DNA of 64,000 nt. It comes from Flexithrix dorotheae DSM 6795 (GTDB lineage Bacteria > Bacteroidota > Bacteroidia > Cytophagales > Flammeovirgaceae). The stretch spans positions 62,001 through 126,000 of the forward strand of contig NZ_KB903442.1 in the NCBI RefSeq assembly GCF_000379765.1, read 5' to 3'. Every line of letters starts with the position of its first letter. Within the stretch, counting starts at the first letter, position 1. The translations under genes were made by a program, and so were the position numbers. Positions 38,158-48,200 of the stretch are shown here, in pieces. Below the pieces are notes generated by a model, which worked only from the letters and a program-made list of their open reading frames with translations, did not search any database and had not been told where the DNA came from.

Positions 38158-39597
38158 CTAATTCCAACCACCACCCAGAGCCTGGTAGATATTGACTCTG
38201 GCCTGCATTTGTTCCATTTTTGTTTCAATTAATTCAAACCGGGATTCCAGAGCATCCCGCTGGGTAAGCAGCACTTCCATATAATCGGCTCTCGCTGAGT
38301 TGAACAAATCAGTTGATATTTCTATAGATTCGGTAAGTGCAGCTACCTGCCTTGTTTTCAGATTGAAACTTCCTTCCAGATTGCTAATTCTGGCAAGTTG
38401 GTTCGCTACTTCAAGGTATGCTTTTAATACTGTTTGCTGGTAATGAAAAACCGCCTGAATTTGTTTGCTGTTTGCGCTAAAATAAGCTGCTTTAATAGCA
38501 TTTCTGTTGATTAAAGGAGCCACAATATCCCCTGCTAGGGAATACAGCAACGATTCTGGTGTTTTTACCAGGTAAGAAGGATTGAAAGCCTGAAACCCAA
38601 TACCAGCAGCTATACCCATTGAAGGATAAAACCTGGCTTTTGCAACTTCTACATCCAGTTTGGCAGCGGCCATTTCCATTTCAGCCTGTTTGATATCCGG
38701 ACGATTTTCCAATAATTGACTGGGAATACCAGCCTGAATACTATCGGGAACCAAATTGATAAATATTTGAGCATCTCTTGGAATAGGCTGTGGAAACCTG
38801 CCTACTAAAAAGTTTAGCTCATTTTCAGTTTCAATGATTTCCTGCTGAATATCATATAGCAGGCTTTGGGTATTGAGCATTTGGGCCTCAAACCTACGAA
38901 CTGCAAGTTCAGTAACTCTGGTAGCTTCTTTTTGCAATTTTACAATTTCCAATGCATTGCGTTGAATCTCTATATTCTGGTTTACAATTTCCAATTGATT
39001 ATCAAGCGCCAACAACTTATAATAAGCATTCGCTATTTCAGCAATCAGGTGGGTGATCATAAAATTTCTCCCTTCAACTGTAGATAAATACCTAGTATAA
39101 GCAGCTTTTTTCGCATTGCGCAATTTATGCCAGATGTCCACCTCCCAGGTGGCATATGCCCCAATCATATAATCAGGCAATGGTTCTGGCATTTCCTTTC
39201 CTGGTTTTATTTCAGTAGTAGCATCATTTGCTCCTTTGCTGGTATATCTTCCTGGCTTATCCAGGCCAAGTCCTCCTCTCATGTCTACAAAGGGTAAATA
39301 CTCTCCTTTCCTTTCTCTGACTTCATTTCTGGCAATATCAATTTCCATTAAAGTGATATTCAGTTCCTGGTTGTTCATTAAAGCGGTATCAATCAAAGCA
39401 ATCAGGTTAGGATCTGAGAAATACTCTTTCCACTTAATACTCATTGAATTTGTGGTATCCTGTGAATGATTGTAACTGACAGGAATGGGGTTGTTTACAC
39501 TTTTATGGGCTAATTTGGGTGTACAAGCCCAAAAGCTAACTGCTATACAAACCAACCCTACATATTTATAAATTTTATTTTTATTCATGTTATTCAA
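38158..39597 (-). CDS. RND efflux outer-membrane factor (NodT/OprM family)
   Basis: TolC-like outer-membrane channel, 479 residues, with lipoprotein signal (FWAC, Cys25) as in OprM/NodT. Two OEP repeats with long coiled-coil segments (LNITLMEIDIARNEVRER, IAEIANAYYKLLALDNQLEI, ENRPDIKQAEMEMAAAKLDV, ATRVTELAVRRFEAQMLN) and a C-terminal YMEVLLTQRDALESRFELIE. Its start overlaps the end of the pump gene by 8 bp, so translation is coupled. It closes the tripartite efflux complex that crosses both membranes. Confidence 0.93.
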   Translation of the reverse strand: MNNMNKNKIYKYVGLVCIAVSFWACTPKLAHKSVNNPIPVSYNHSQDTTNSMSIKWKEYFSDPNLIALIDTALMNNQELNITLMEIDIARNEVRERKGEYLPFVDMRGGLGLDKPGRYTSKGANDATTEIKPGKEMPEPLPDYMIGAYATWEVDIWHKLRNAKKAAYTRYLSTVEGRNFMITHLIAEIANAYYKLLALDNQLEIVNQNIEIQRNALEIVKLQKEATRVTELAVRRFEAQMLNTQSLLYDIQQEIIETENELNFLVGRFPQPIPRDAQIFINLVPDSIQAGIPSQLLENRPDIKQAEMEMAAAKLDVEVAKARFYPSMGIAAGIGFQAFNPSYLVKTPESLLYSLAGDIVAPLINRNAIKAAYFSANSKQIQAVFHYQQTVLKAYLEVANQLARISNLEGSFNLKTRQVAALTESIEISTDLFNSARADYMEVLLTQRDALESRFELIETKMEQMQARVNIYQALGGGWN

Positions 39598-42500
39598 ATT
39601 TTTCGGTTAACGGACTTTCATATTCATCTCTAATCAGGTGGTGGCCCTCAGCTAATTTTCCAAAAATGTAATACAATCCAGGGACGATAATCACTCCGAA
39701 AATAGTCCCGAAAAGCATTCCTCCAAGAGCTGAAGCACCAATGGTACGGTTTCCAATAGCTCCTGGTCCTGAAGCCATCACCAGAGGAATTAGTCCGGCA
39801 ATAAAAGCAAAAGAAGTCATAAGAATAGGACGAAAACGTACTTTCGCTCCTTCTATGGCCGCTTCTAGAATTGTAGCTCCCTGCTGGTTTCTTTGTACTG
39901 CAAATTCAACGATAAGGACGGCATTTTTTCCTAATAAACCTACCAGCATTACCAAACCTACCTGTGCATAAATATCATTGGCCAATCCCATAAACTGGAG
40001 TAATAGAAAAGCACCAAAAACTCCTGCTGGTAGAGAAAAAACTACGGAAAGCGGTAAAATAAAGCTTTCATACTGAGCCGCAAGCACAAAATAGACAAAA
40101 CCCAAAACAATAAGGAAAATGTAAAGTGCCTCATTTCCCCGGGCAACCTCATCTTTGGCAAGTCCTGCCCAGTCGATATCATATCCTCTGGGCAGTGTTT
40201 CTTCTGCTACTTTCTGGATGGCTTTTATCGCTTCCCCACTACTATATCCGGGAGCAGGAGAACCGTTTATTGCCGCAGAAGTGTACAAATTGTATCGGGT
40301 AATTTCATTGAGTCCCTGTGCCTTTTTAATTTTCATAAATGAAGAATAAGGAACCATTTCATCATGGTCGTTTTTCACGTATAACTTCATCAGATCTGCT
40401 GGAAGCCTCCTGTATTCCGGAGCGGCCTGCACAAACACCTTATAAAAACTTCCAAACCTGATAAACCCCTGTTCATAAGTGCTTCCTATCAATATGGATA
40501 AATTATCCATAGCTTTTCCAATAGAAACTCCTTTTTGCATGGCCGCCTTATTATCAATCACCAACTCATATTGTGGGTAATTTGCGGCAAAAAAGGTGAA
40601 GAGCCCTGTCAGTTCTTTTCGCTCTTTTAAAGCTTCCATGAAATCATCATTAACTTTCTCAAATTCCTTATAATCTCCTGAATTTGTTTTATCCAGCAAA
40701 CGCAAAGCAAAACCACCTGCGGCTCCGTAACCCGGTACGGCCGGAGGCTGAAAAAATTCGATGGTTGCTCCGGGAATTTCATGGGCCTTTTCTTCCAGTT
40801 CCTCAATAATCTCGTCTACAGTGTGTTTCCTTTCCGACCAGTTTTTCAGGTTAATTAAACAAGTACCGGCATTTGAGCCTCGCCCTTCGGTCAGAACTTC
40901 GTAACCGGCTAAAGCTGAAACTGATTGTATACCTTCAATATGCTCGGCAATTTCCTGCAATTCCCTTGTAATGTCATTTGTGCGTTCAAGCGTGGAACCC
41001 GGAGGGGTTTGAACAATCGCATAAACCATTCCCTGGTCTTCTGCAGGTATAAAACCGGAAGGCAATTCATTTCCTGTGAACCAAATTCCCGCACAAAAGG
41101 CAAGTAACATTCCAAATGTCACTACCCTTCGATTTACAATCAGTCTTAATAAACCTGCATATTTGCCAGTAAGGCTATCAAAGACCTTATTGAATCGATC
41201 AATCAATCTGGTTAGTATGGTGGATTTTTTTGGTTTTCCATGTGTGTTTCTTAAAATCATGGCACATAGCACTGGCGTAAGTGTAAGTGCCACTATTCCA
41301 GATAAAATAATGGAAGAAGCCATGGTAATGGAAAATTGTTTGTAGAAAATCCCTACAGGCCCTGTCATAAAGGCTACAGGAACAAATACTGCTGTCATTA
41401 ACAAAGTAATTGCGATAACTGCTCCACTGATCTCTCCTAAAACTTTCTGGACCGCATTATAAGGGGAGAGATGAGGTTCATCTTCCATTTTGGCATGCAC
41501 TGCTTCAACTACTACAATAGCATCATCCACCACTACCCCTATGGCTAAAACAAGGGCAAAAAGGGTAATCAAGTTAATTGTCAACCCAAAAAATTGCATG
41601 AAAATAAACGCTCCGATAAGCGACACAGGAACAGCCAAAGTAGGAATAAGAGTAGAGCGCCAGTCTCCAAGAAAAATAAATACCACCAGAGCCACTAATA
41701 AGAAAGCTTCTACAAGTGTATGGATAACTTTATCAATGGATGCATCCAGAAAGTTGGAAACATCATAACTAATTTCATAATCCATTCCCGGAGGGAACGA
41801 TTCAGCCTTAATCTCTTCCATCTTGGCTTTTACCTCCTTAATCACTTCACTTGCATTACTTCCGTAAGTCTGTTTTAAGGTAATGGCGGCTGAAGGCAAA
41901 TTATCCATATTGGAATAAATATCATAAAACTCGCTGCCCAGTTCCACTTCGGCCATATCTTTTAACCTTAGAATTTCCCCTTCCGAATTAGCTCTGATAA
42001 TTATATTTTCGTATTGATTGGGTTTACTGTACCTTCCTTCATATGTCAGCACATATTCAAGGGATTGAGATGACTTTCCTGAACTTCGTCCTAATCTCCC
42101 TGGTGAACCAATAATGCTTTGCTCTTCCAAAGCCTCCATTATTTCTTCAGTAGAAACATTGTAGGCACGCATTCTGTCCGGTTTGAGCCAAATTCGCATA
42201 GCATATTGCCTACTTCCCAATATTTTGGCACTTCCTACACCATCCAGTCTTTTAAGTTCATTCAGGATGTTAACACTTGCATAATTGTAAAGAAATTTCT
42301 GATCTGCATTTTTATCTTTACTATAAAGGTTAACATACATCAGCATATTAGGTTGGGAAGGACTGACAATAATTCCTTCCCGCTGTACCAAAGGAGGAAG
42401 CCGGTTGGTAACCTGCTCGATTCTATTTTTAACATTAACCACTGCCTGGCTGGGTTTAATCCCCAAATTAAATACTACCTGAATTGTTGCTTCTCCCGCA

Positions 42501-42751
42501 CTTGTTGCATCTGAAGTGATGTATTTCATGCCCGGTGTTCCATTAATTGCTTTTTCCAATGGAATTAATACTGATTTTACCAATACGTCAGCACTTGCTC
42601 CAGGATAAGCTATAAATATATTGACTCTTGGCGGAGCAATTGAGGGAAATTGAGAAATAGGTAAGCTGGTCATGGCCAATATACCCAAAAAGATAATGAC
42701 AAGTGATATCACTATCGCCAGGACTGGCCTGTGAATAAATTTATTAAACAT
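39590..42751 (-). CDS. RND multidrug efflux pump, AcrB/HAE1 type
   Basis: 1053-residue inner-membrane proton-driven exporter of hydrophobic compounds. It has twelve membrane helices and two periplasmic porter loops. Motifs include the N-terminal FIHRPVLAIVISLVIIFLG, porter segments such as VNVKNRIEQVTNRLPPLVQ, the proton-relay pair Asp409-Asp410 in AIGVVVDDAIVVVEAV and the C-terminal RFRPILMTSFAFIAGLIPLV. The size and the Asp pair place it in the drug-efflux HAE1 branch rather than the heavy-metal branch. Gene order is adaptor, pump, outer-membrane factor. Substrates cannot be told from sequence. Confidence 0.96.
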   Translation of the reverse strand: MFNKFIHRPVLAIVISLVIIFLGILAMTSLPISQFPSIAPPRVNIFIAYPGASADVLVKSVLIPLEKAINGTPGMKYITSDATSAGEATIQVVFNLGIKPSQAVVNVKNRIEQVTNRLPPLVQREGIIVSPSQPNMLMYVNLYSKDKNADQKFLYNYASVNILNELKRLDGVGSAKILGSRQYAMRIWLKPDRMRAYNVSTEEIMEALEEQSIIGSPGRLGRSSGKSSQSLEYVLTYEGRYSKPNQYENIIIRANSEGEILRLKDMAEVELGSEFYDIYSNMDNLPSAAITLKQTYGSNASEVIKEVKAKMEEIKAESFPPGMDYEISYDVSNFLDASIDKVIHTLVEAFLLVALVVFIFLGDWRSTLIPTLAVPVSLIGAFIFMQFFGLTINLITLFALVLAIGVVVDDAIVVVEAVHAKMEDEPHLSPYNAVQKVLGEISGAVIAITLLMTAVFVPVAFMTGPVGIFYKQFSITMASSIILSGIVALTLTPVLCAMILRNTHGKPKKSTILTRLIDRFNKVFDSLTGKYAGLLRLIVNRRVVTFGMLLAFCAGIWFTGNELPSGFIPAEDQGMVYAIVQTPPGSTLERTNDITRELQEIAEHIEGIQSVSALAGYEVLTEGRGSNAGTCLINLKNWSERKHTVDEIIEELEEKAHEIPGATIEFFQPPAVPGYGAAGGFALRLLDKTNSGDYKEFEKVNDDFMEALKERKELTGLFTFFAANYPQYELVIDNKAAMQKGVSIGKAMDNLSILIGSTYEQGFIRFGSFYKVFVQAAPEYRRLPADLMKLYVKNDHDEMVPYSSFMKIKKAQGLNEITRYNLYTSAAINGSPAPGYSSGEAIKAIQKVAEETLPRGYDIDWAGLAKDEVARGNEALYIFLIVLGFVYFVLAAQYESFILPLSVVFSLPAGVFGAFLLLQFMGLANDIYAQVGLVMLVGLLGKNAVLIVEFAVQRNQQGATILEAAIEGAKVRFRPILMTSFAFIAGLIPLVMASGPGAIGNRTIGASALGGMLFGTIFGVIIVPGLYYIFGKLAEGHHLIRDEYESPLTEKFE

Positions 42752-42884
42752 AGGGTTATAATTTTTTAGGCAACTATGGACAGATTAGGCAAAAAAAGTC
42801 CAGGGCGCAAATGAAACAACTAGGGGTTCATGAGCACATACTTTTCTCCACAGAAGCCTTGTAGATTTTTCTTAAAAATTAGGA

Positions 42885-43973
42885 TTATTCTGCATAAAGC
42901 TTCAGACTGGCAATTACTGCCTCTGGTTTTTTATAATCAAAAGTAATTTCTTCGTTCTCCTTTACTTTTCGCAATCCTTCAAGAAGGATCTTTTCCTTTT
43001 CTTCCAAACCATAACCAATTGCATACAAATCTTCCATTTCCGCAATTATGGTAATTTCTCTGGTCTTTATTCTATTGTCCTTATCCACTACAAAAACATA
43101 CTTTTTATCTAAGATTTCGAAAGTAGCCTTCTGAGGAATTATCAGGGCATTCTGAAGCGGTACAGCCATTCGAATATTACCGGTTTCTCCATGCCTTAGC
43201 AATCCTTCAGGATTGGGAAAGGTTGCTCTGAATGGAATATTTCCAGTTTCATTATTAAAGTCAGCTTCAATGGTTTCCACCACCCCCGAATAGCCAAACA
43301 TTTTATTATTGGCCATCAGTAGTTTTACTTCCATTAAACTATCCTTTTCCAGATTGCTCTGAAAATCAAGATATTCAGCTTCAGGTACATTGTAATAAAC
43401 CCACATTTTACTATTATCGGAAAGATGGGTAAGCAACTCACCCTCCTCTACCAGACTACCTTCCCGCACATGAAACCGATCAATTATACCATCAAATGGG
43501 GCTCTAATTTCGGTAAAATCTAAATGAACCTGAGCCAGAGCCATTTCCGCATTTGCTTTATCCAATCGAGCCTTTGCCATAGCCAATTCATTTGTAGCTA
43601 CAATTTTACGGTCTGCCAATGACTTCGTATTCTGATATTCTATATTAGCAAAATCTGCTTCAGCCCTGGCCTTTTGTAATTCGGCTTCATAAATTCTTGG
43701 CATAATTTTAAATAATAATTGTCCCTTTCTCACAAATTTCCCTTCATCTACATAAATATGTTCAAGATAACCTTTTTCCTGAGCTCTTAACTCAATATGC
43801 CGTATTGAATTAATCTGGCATACATATTCTTCGGTAATGGTGGTATCCATTTTTACGGTACTGCTAACTAAAAACTTTGTCTTGTTCTCTTTGTGTTCTT
43901 TTCCTTTTGAAGGTGTACAACTGTTTTGAAAAACAATTGTACACGTTATTATCATAACGAAAACATTTTTCAT
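42885..43973 (-). CDS. RND efflux periplasmic adaptor (MFP, AcrA type)
   Basis: 362-residue membrane-fusion lipoprotein (Cys19 in FQNSC) linking the pump to the outer-membrane factor. Lipoyl-like halves flank an alpha-hairpin: HIYVDEGKFVRKGQLLFKI, then YEAELQKARAEADFANIEY and ATNELAMAKARLDKANAEMA, then DFTEIRAPFDGIIDRFHVRE. The beta-barrel (FNNETGNIPFRATFPN) and a C-terminal domain (NRIKTREITIIAEMEDLYAI) follow. First gene of the operon; the pump follows after 133 bp. Confidence 0.95.
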   Translation of the reverse strand: MKNVFVMIITCTIVFQNSCTPSKGKEHKENKTKFLVSSTVKMDTTITEEYVCQINSIRHIELRAQEKGYLEHIYVDEGKFVRKGQLLFKIMPRIYEAELQKARAEADFANIEYQNTKSLADRKIVATNELAMAKARLDKANAEMALAQVHLDFTEIRAPFDGIIDRFHVREGSLVEEGELLTHLSDNSKMWVYYNVPEAEYLDFQSNLEKDSLMEVKLLMANNKMFGYSGVVETIEADFNNETGNIPFRATFPNPEGLLRHGETGNIRMAVPLQNALIIPQKATFEILDKKYVFVVDKDNRIKTREITIIAEMEDLYAIGYGLEEKEKILLEGLRKVKENEEITFDYKKPEAVIASLKLYAE

Positions 43974-44026
43974 AATTAACCTGTTTTTGTTAATTTATCA
44001 GACCCCAAACCACTGGAAATTTCTTA

Positions 44027-44043
44027 TGGTTAAAATTTAACCA
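44027..44043. promoter_or_regulatory. Palindrome upstream of the RND operon
   Basis: TGGTTAAA and TTTAACCA flank a single A, giving a 17-bp palindrome 54 bp before the adaptor start. Placement and size suit a repressor operator of the TetR/MarR kind. No such regulator gene is visible next to it. Confidence 0.35.
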
Positions 44044-44203
44044 CCCAAAAATCCCAACATCCAGGTGTATGATCTTTTGGAATAAATAATGAATTTTATA
44101 AAATACCTAAGGTAAATCTTGAGGTATACACTAACCCTTATAAAAATTGGCAAATACTAAAATTACCATTTAAATTAACTTTATTGGGTTAGAAAAATGG
44201 TGG

Positions 44204-44623
44204 TTAAGTAAGCAGGTCGTACTTCCAGGAATGGTGTAATATGAATAGAGGAATAAATGCCTTTTTATTATTGGCATGAAGAATATATCGCCTGGAAACA
44301 TCTTTAATCTCCCTTAAGCCCCTATTTTGAGCTTTGGCATAAAAAAAAGCAGTTTGGTTGTTTTTCTCCTTGCTGCTTTCTTTTAATTCTTCATCTTCTT
44401 CCTTTTCTTTTTCATTTATAGGCAAATCCCCTTGGTGTGGATCACTTTTATGATGACCAGAAAAAGAACCAATTTTAGTAACATGATCAACTACCTGAAA
44501 TTGTTCTAATGAGGAAAAACTAGAAAATGACTGTGATTGGCCAACATATAAAAAGAGCAATAATGGGAGAAAAGCCCAACTATACCTTTTTGTAAAATAA
44601 AGAATTTTATTTTTTGTTGCCAT
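44204..44623 (-). CDS. Unrecognised small protein upstream of RND operon
   Basis: 139 residues I do not recognise. An N-terminal basic segment and hydrophobic helix (SWAFLPLLLFLYVGQSQS) looks like a signal peptide or anchor. A charged region (GHHKSDPHQGDLP, then a run rich in Lys and Glu, KEKEEDEELKESSKEK) and a basic C-terminal part with several His, ending LHHSWKYDLLT, follow. The gene is 230 bp upstream of the efflux adaptor on the same strand. Small His-rich exported proteins occur near efflux systems in Bacteroidetes, so a link is possible, but no role is supported by motifs. Confidence 0.55.
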   Translation of the reverse strand: MATKNKILYFTKRYSWAFLPLLLFLYVGQSQSFSSFSSLEQFQVVDHVTKIGSFSGHHKSDPHQGDLPINEKEKEEDEELKESSKEKNNQTAFFYAKAQNRGLREIKDVSRRYILHANNKKAFIPLFILHHSWKYDLLT

Positions 44624-45206
44624 TTTAAGAATAGTGATCCCTTAGGATGCCATAATTGCACAAATTAATCATATTAATATCTATTCAACAAGGGAAAATA
44701 GAATTTATTTAAATTTAGCAAGAAATATTATTTTTGGATGAGTTAACAATTTTAAAAAATACTTAACCCAATCATATTTTCATTTTGTTCTATTGTTGTA
44801 TCTAGTTTACTTCCTTTAATCTTATCTATGAGTAAAATAAAATTATTGGAATTCCTTCTTAGGGCTTAGAGGGAATCAATAGTTAAGCAAAATTTGTAAT
44901 AAGCTCAGCATGTCCAGTCTAGACAAAACCTTGTGCTCCTTCTTTGTAATAATTCATATGGCAAAAATTTAAAATTTACGGGAATTGTTACTTTAAGAAA
45001 ATTTGTATTCCTTTCATTATTCCCTGCACCTTCCACCAATGTTAGGCCTTTCCCATTTAAATCAAAATATAACATTGTAAACATTCTGAAAATCTAACTT
45101 AATAGTATCAATAAGGAATTTCCAATTATTCAAAAATTCAAAATATGAAGATCACCGAATAAGTTAAAAACATAAAGGAATATTACAACTGCAAACCCAA
45201 TTTTAA
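44624..45206. other. Divergent intergenic region
   Basis: About 580 bp between the divergently read orphan gene (minus) and Kelch gene (plus), so it must hold both promoters. It also contains the 56-codon frame at 44905-45075. No terminator or repeat stands out. Confidence 0.5.
44905..45075 (-). CDS. Possible 56-residue ORF or gene remnant
   Basis: ATG-to-TGA frame of 56 codons in the divergent spacer. The N-terminal half has protein-like composition (FDLNGKGLTLVEGAGNNERN, then FLKVTIPVNFKFLP); the end is basic and Cys-containing (RRSTRFCLDWTC). I recognise no family. It may be a small gene, a decayed gene end, or chance in AT-rich DNA. Confidence 0.22.
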   Translation of the reverse strand: MLYFDLNGKGLTLVEGAGNNERNTNFLKVTIPVNFKFLPYELLQRRSTRFCLDWTC

Positions 45207-48200
45207 ATGTCAAAAAACTTACTATTACTTCTATTTTTCTCTATAGTTTATAATGCTGCTTTTAGCCAATCTAATTGGCTGAAGAAGGATGACTTTCCTG
45301 GAACCGCTCGCTCAGGTGCTGTTTCGGTTGTAGCTAACGGGAAAGGTTACTATGGAACAGGAACATCGGATACTGATTTGTTAGCAGACTGGTGGGAATT
45401 TGATCCGGTTAGTCAGACCTGGACTCAGAAAGCCGATTTTCCGGGATATGCCCGAAAAAATGCACTGGCATTTGCCATTAGCGATACTATCTATGTCACC
45501 ACAGGTATTGGGGATACGACTGGTTCTCCGGTTTACTTTAAAGATGTTTACCAGTACAATCCGATGAATGATTCATGGGTACAACTGGATGATTTTCCTG
45601 GAATAGAAAGAGGGCTTGCCGTAAGTGCTGTGGCAAATGACAAAGGCTACATTGGAACTGGCCGGGATGCCGATGGCCAATTAAAAGACTGGTGGGAGTT
45701 TGACCCCATTAATAAATCATGGTTACAAAAAACTGATTTGACCGCGGATAAAAGACAATCAGCAATTGCTTTCTCAATAGCCGATAAAGTCTATTTAGGT
45801 GGAGGCCAGTATGTTGATGGTGGAACTTTTCGCACTAATAATCTTTATGCGTATGATCCTTTAAATGACTCCTGGGAAGAAAAGTCTTTTGCTGAAAATC
45901 ATTTAATGAGTATTAATTCTTCTACTTTTATATTAGGTGACACTGCTTTTGTATTTGGAGGAAGCTCAGGAGTTGATGTATGGAAATATGATGCTTCTTC
46001 TAATAATTGGACGCAAGGAGAATCCCTGAATACAAATGAAGATAATCGTACAAGTGTGTCTGTTTTTAATTTTGAACAATATGCTTGTATTATTGGAGGA
46101 AATTATTTTGATTTCGACTCCTTTTCCGATAAGAAAAAAAAGGAAGTATGGGCTTATTTTTTAAATCCTCCAAAACTTCCTGAAACCCCTGGCACTGTGG
46201 AAGAGGGTCCTAGTTATGAAACCGATTATAATTACCTCACTATTTACTGGAAAGACAATGCAGATAATGAAGATGGATATATCATTAATTTTTGGAAAGA
46301 CAGTGGCGAAGGGGAAACCATAAGGGATACTATTCCGGCTGATAGTACCTCTTATACCAATTATGAAATAGAAGCAGGGACAAAATATACGGTAAATGTT
46401 AGGGCTTTTAATCAGGTAGGAAATTCTTCTTATAAGTACTTTTATCCTGCCACGCCTAAATTTCTGGAAGAACCTAAATATCTGGTTGCGGAAACACTTC
46501 CAGGGGGAAGAGCAAAACTTAAATGGAGGGATGACTCTCCAAGAGAGGATGGGTTTATTATTGAAATGGCTTTAAATGACACTACTTTGTTTGAAGTATT
46601 AGACACGCTTTCGCCAAATACAACTGAATTTGAAGTAGGAAGCCTGGAAAATGACCAAACTTATTATTTTAGGATGTCAAGTTTTATTCAGGATACTTTA
46701 CAGTCATTATATACTTTGGAAACTCCTGGAGTAGCGCCAGCAAATTGGGGAGGTTGGGTGAAATTAGGAAGTATGGATTATATTTCAAATTATGAACCAA
46801 GACTATTTTATGATGGGGATTTTTATTTCTTTAATATCTTGGATGGTGATCCTGACAGCCGGTATGTAAAAAAATATAACCTTTCCACTTTAGAGGAAAC
46901 TCAGCTCACTCCAATACCCTATGATATTGAAAATACCAATACAATTGTAATCGGTCATCAAATTTACTTTGTATCTGGAGGATTTGATGGCGAATATGTT
47001 AGCACTGTTTATATGTATGATGCCTCAAATGACACCTGGAGTCAGAAAAATGATTTCCCCGGAAAAACAAGAGATGAAGCAATTGGTTTTGAATCTAATG
47101 GTAAGGGATATCTAATTGGTGGTGATACTACAATTAATACTACTGGTAATATACAAACAAGCGATGTTTGGGAATATGATCCCATCAATGATAGCTGGAC
47201 TCAGAAAGCAGATTTCATAGGTGGAAATCGTGCCGACTTAGTGGCATTTCCTTTAGGAGATACCGTATATGTTGGCCTTGGGAATCGTTATAGTGGAGAA
47301 ACCATCCGGAGTATATGGCATTATTTTGAATATCCACATGACTGGTACGCTTATCACCCTTCATCCGATACCTGGGTGGAAAAGGCTGCATATCCCGGAA
47401 ACAGACTTTATTATTCCGCTCATGGAACAAATGGGCAAATAGGTTTCTATGGAGGGGGAATAAAGCCCTATTTCAATACAAATGGTGGTTTTTGGAAATA
47501 TTTACCAGATGAAAACAGATGGACTACACTTCCAGGCATTCCTAATATCAATCAGGAAAAAATGTTTGGCCTATATTCTGACTCTGTCAAGTACATTATT
47601 GCTCAGGAAAAAGATAGTTACAGAACGTATAGTGTTTATCAATACGATCCACTTTTCTTAACTGATATTACTGATCTGAAGGTTGATACTGTTTGCTTGG
47701 ATAGCGCGACAATAAGCTGGTCGTATGTTCATCCTGACGCGGAAAGCATTATTATTCAGGAAAAAGTAAATTCAGAATTTATCGCTATTGATACCATTAA
47801 TGCGCAAATCAATAGGTATACTTTTTATGGTCTGGAACAAAATTCAGAACATACTTATAGGGTCGTGCTATTTAATGAACATCGCATATCTTCTGGTAGT
47901 AATAATGTTGAAGTTTTGACGCCAGGAGCGCCTATTCTCACCAATTTTAAGAAAGTTTCTGAAAGTACATTAAGGGCAAGTTTCTATATGATAAATGAGG
48001 ATTATGATTTTGTAGTAGAAGTTGCTGAAAACCTGGGTGAATTTCAAAAAATAGATACACTATCGGGACATTTCACCAGCTACGACTTTTCAATTGATTC
48101 CGCATTGGAACATATTTCTGTCAGGCTAGTGAATTATTTTGATAGCTCAACCGCTCTTATTTCCGATACGCTTTCTTTGTATTTATTTAAAACTCCTGTA

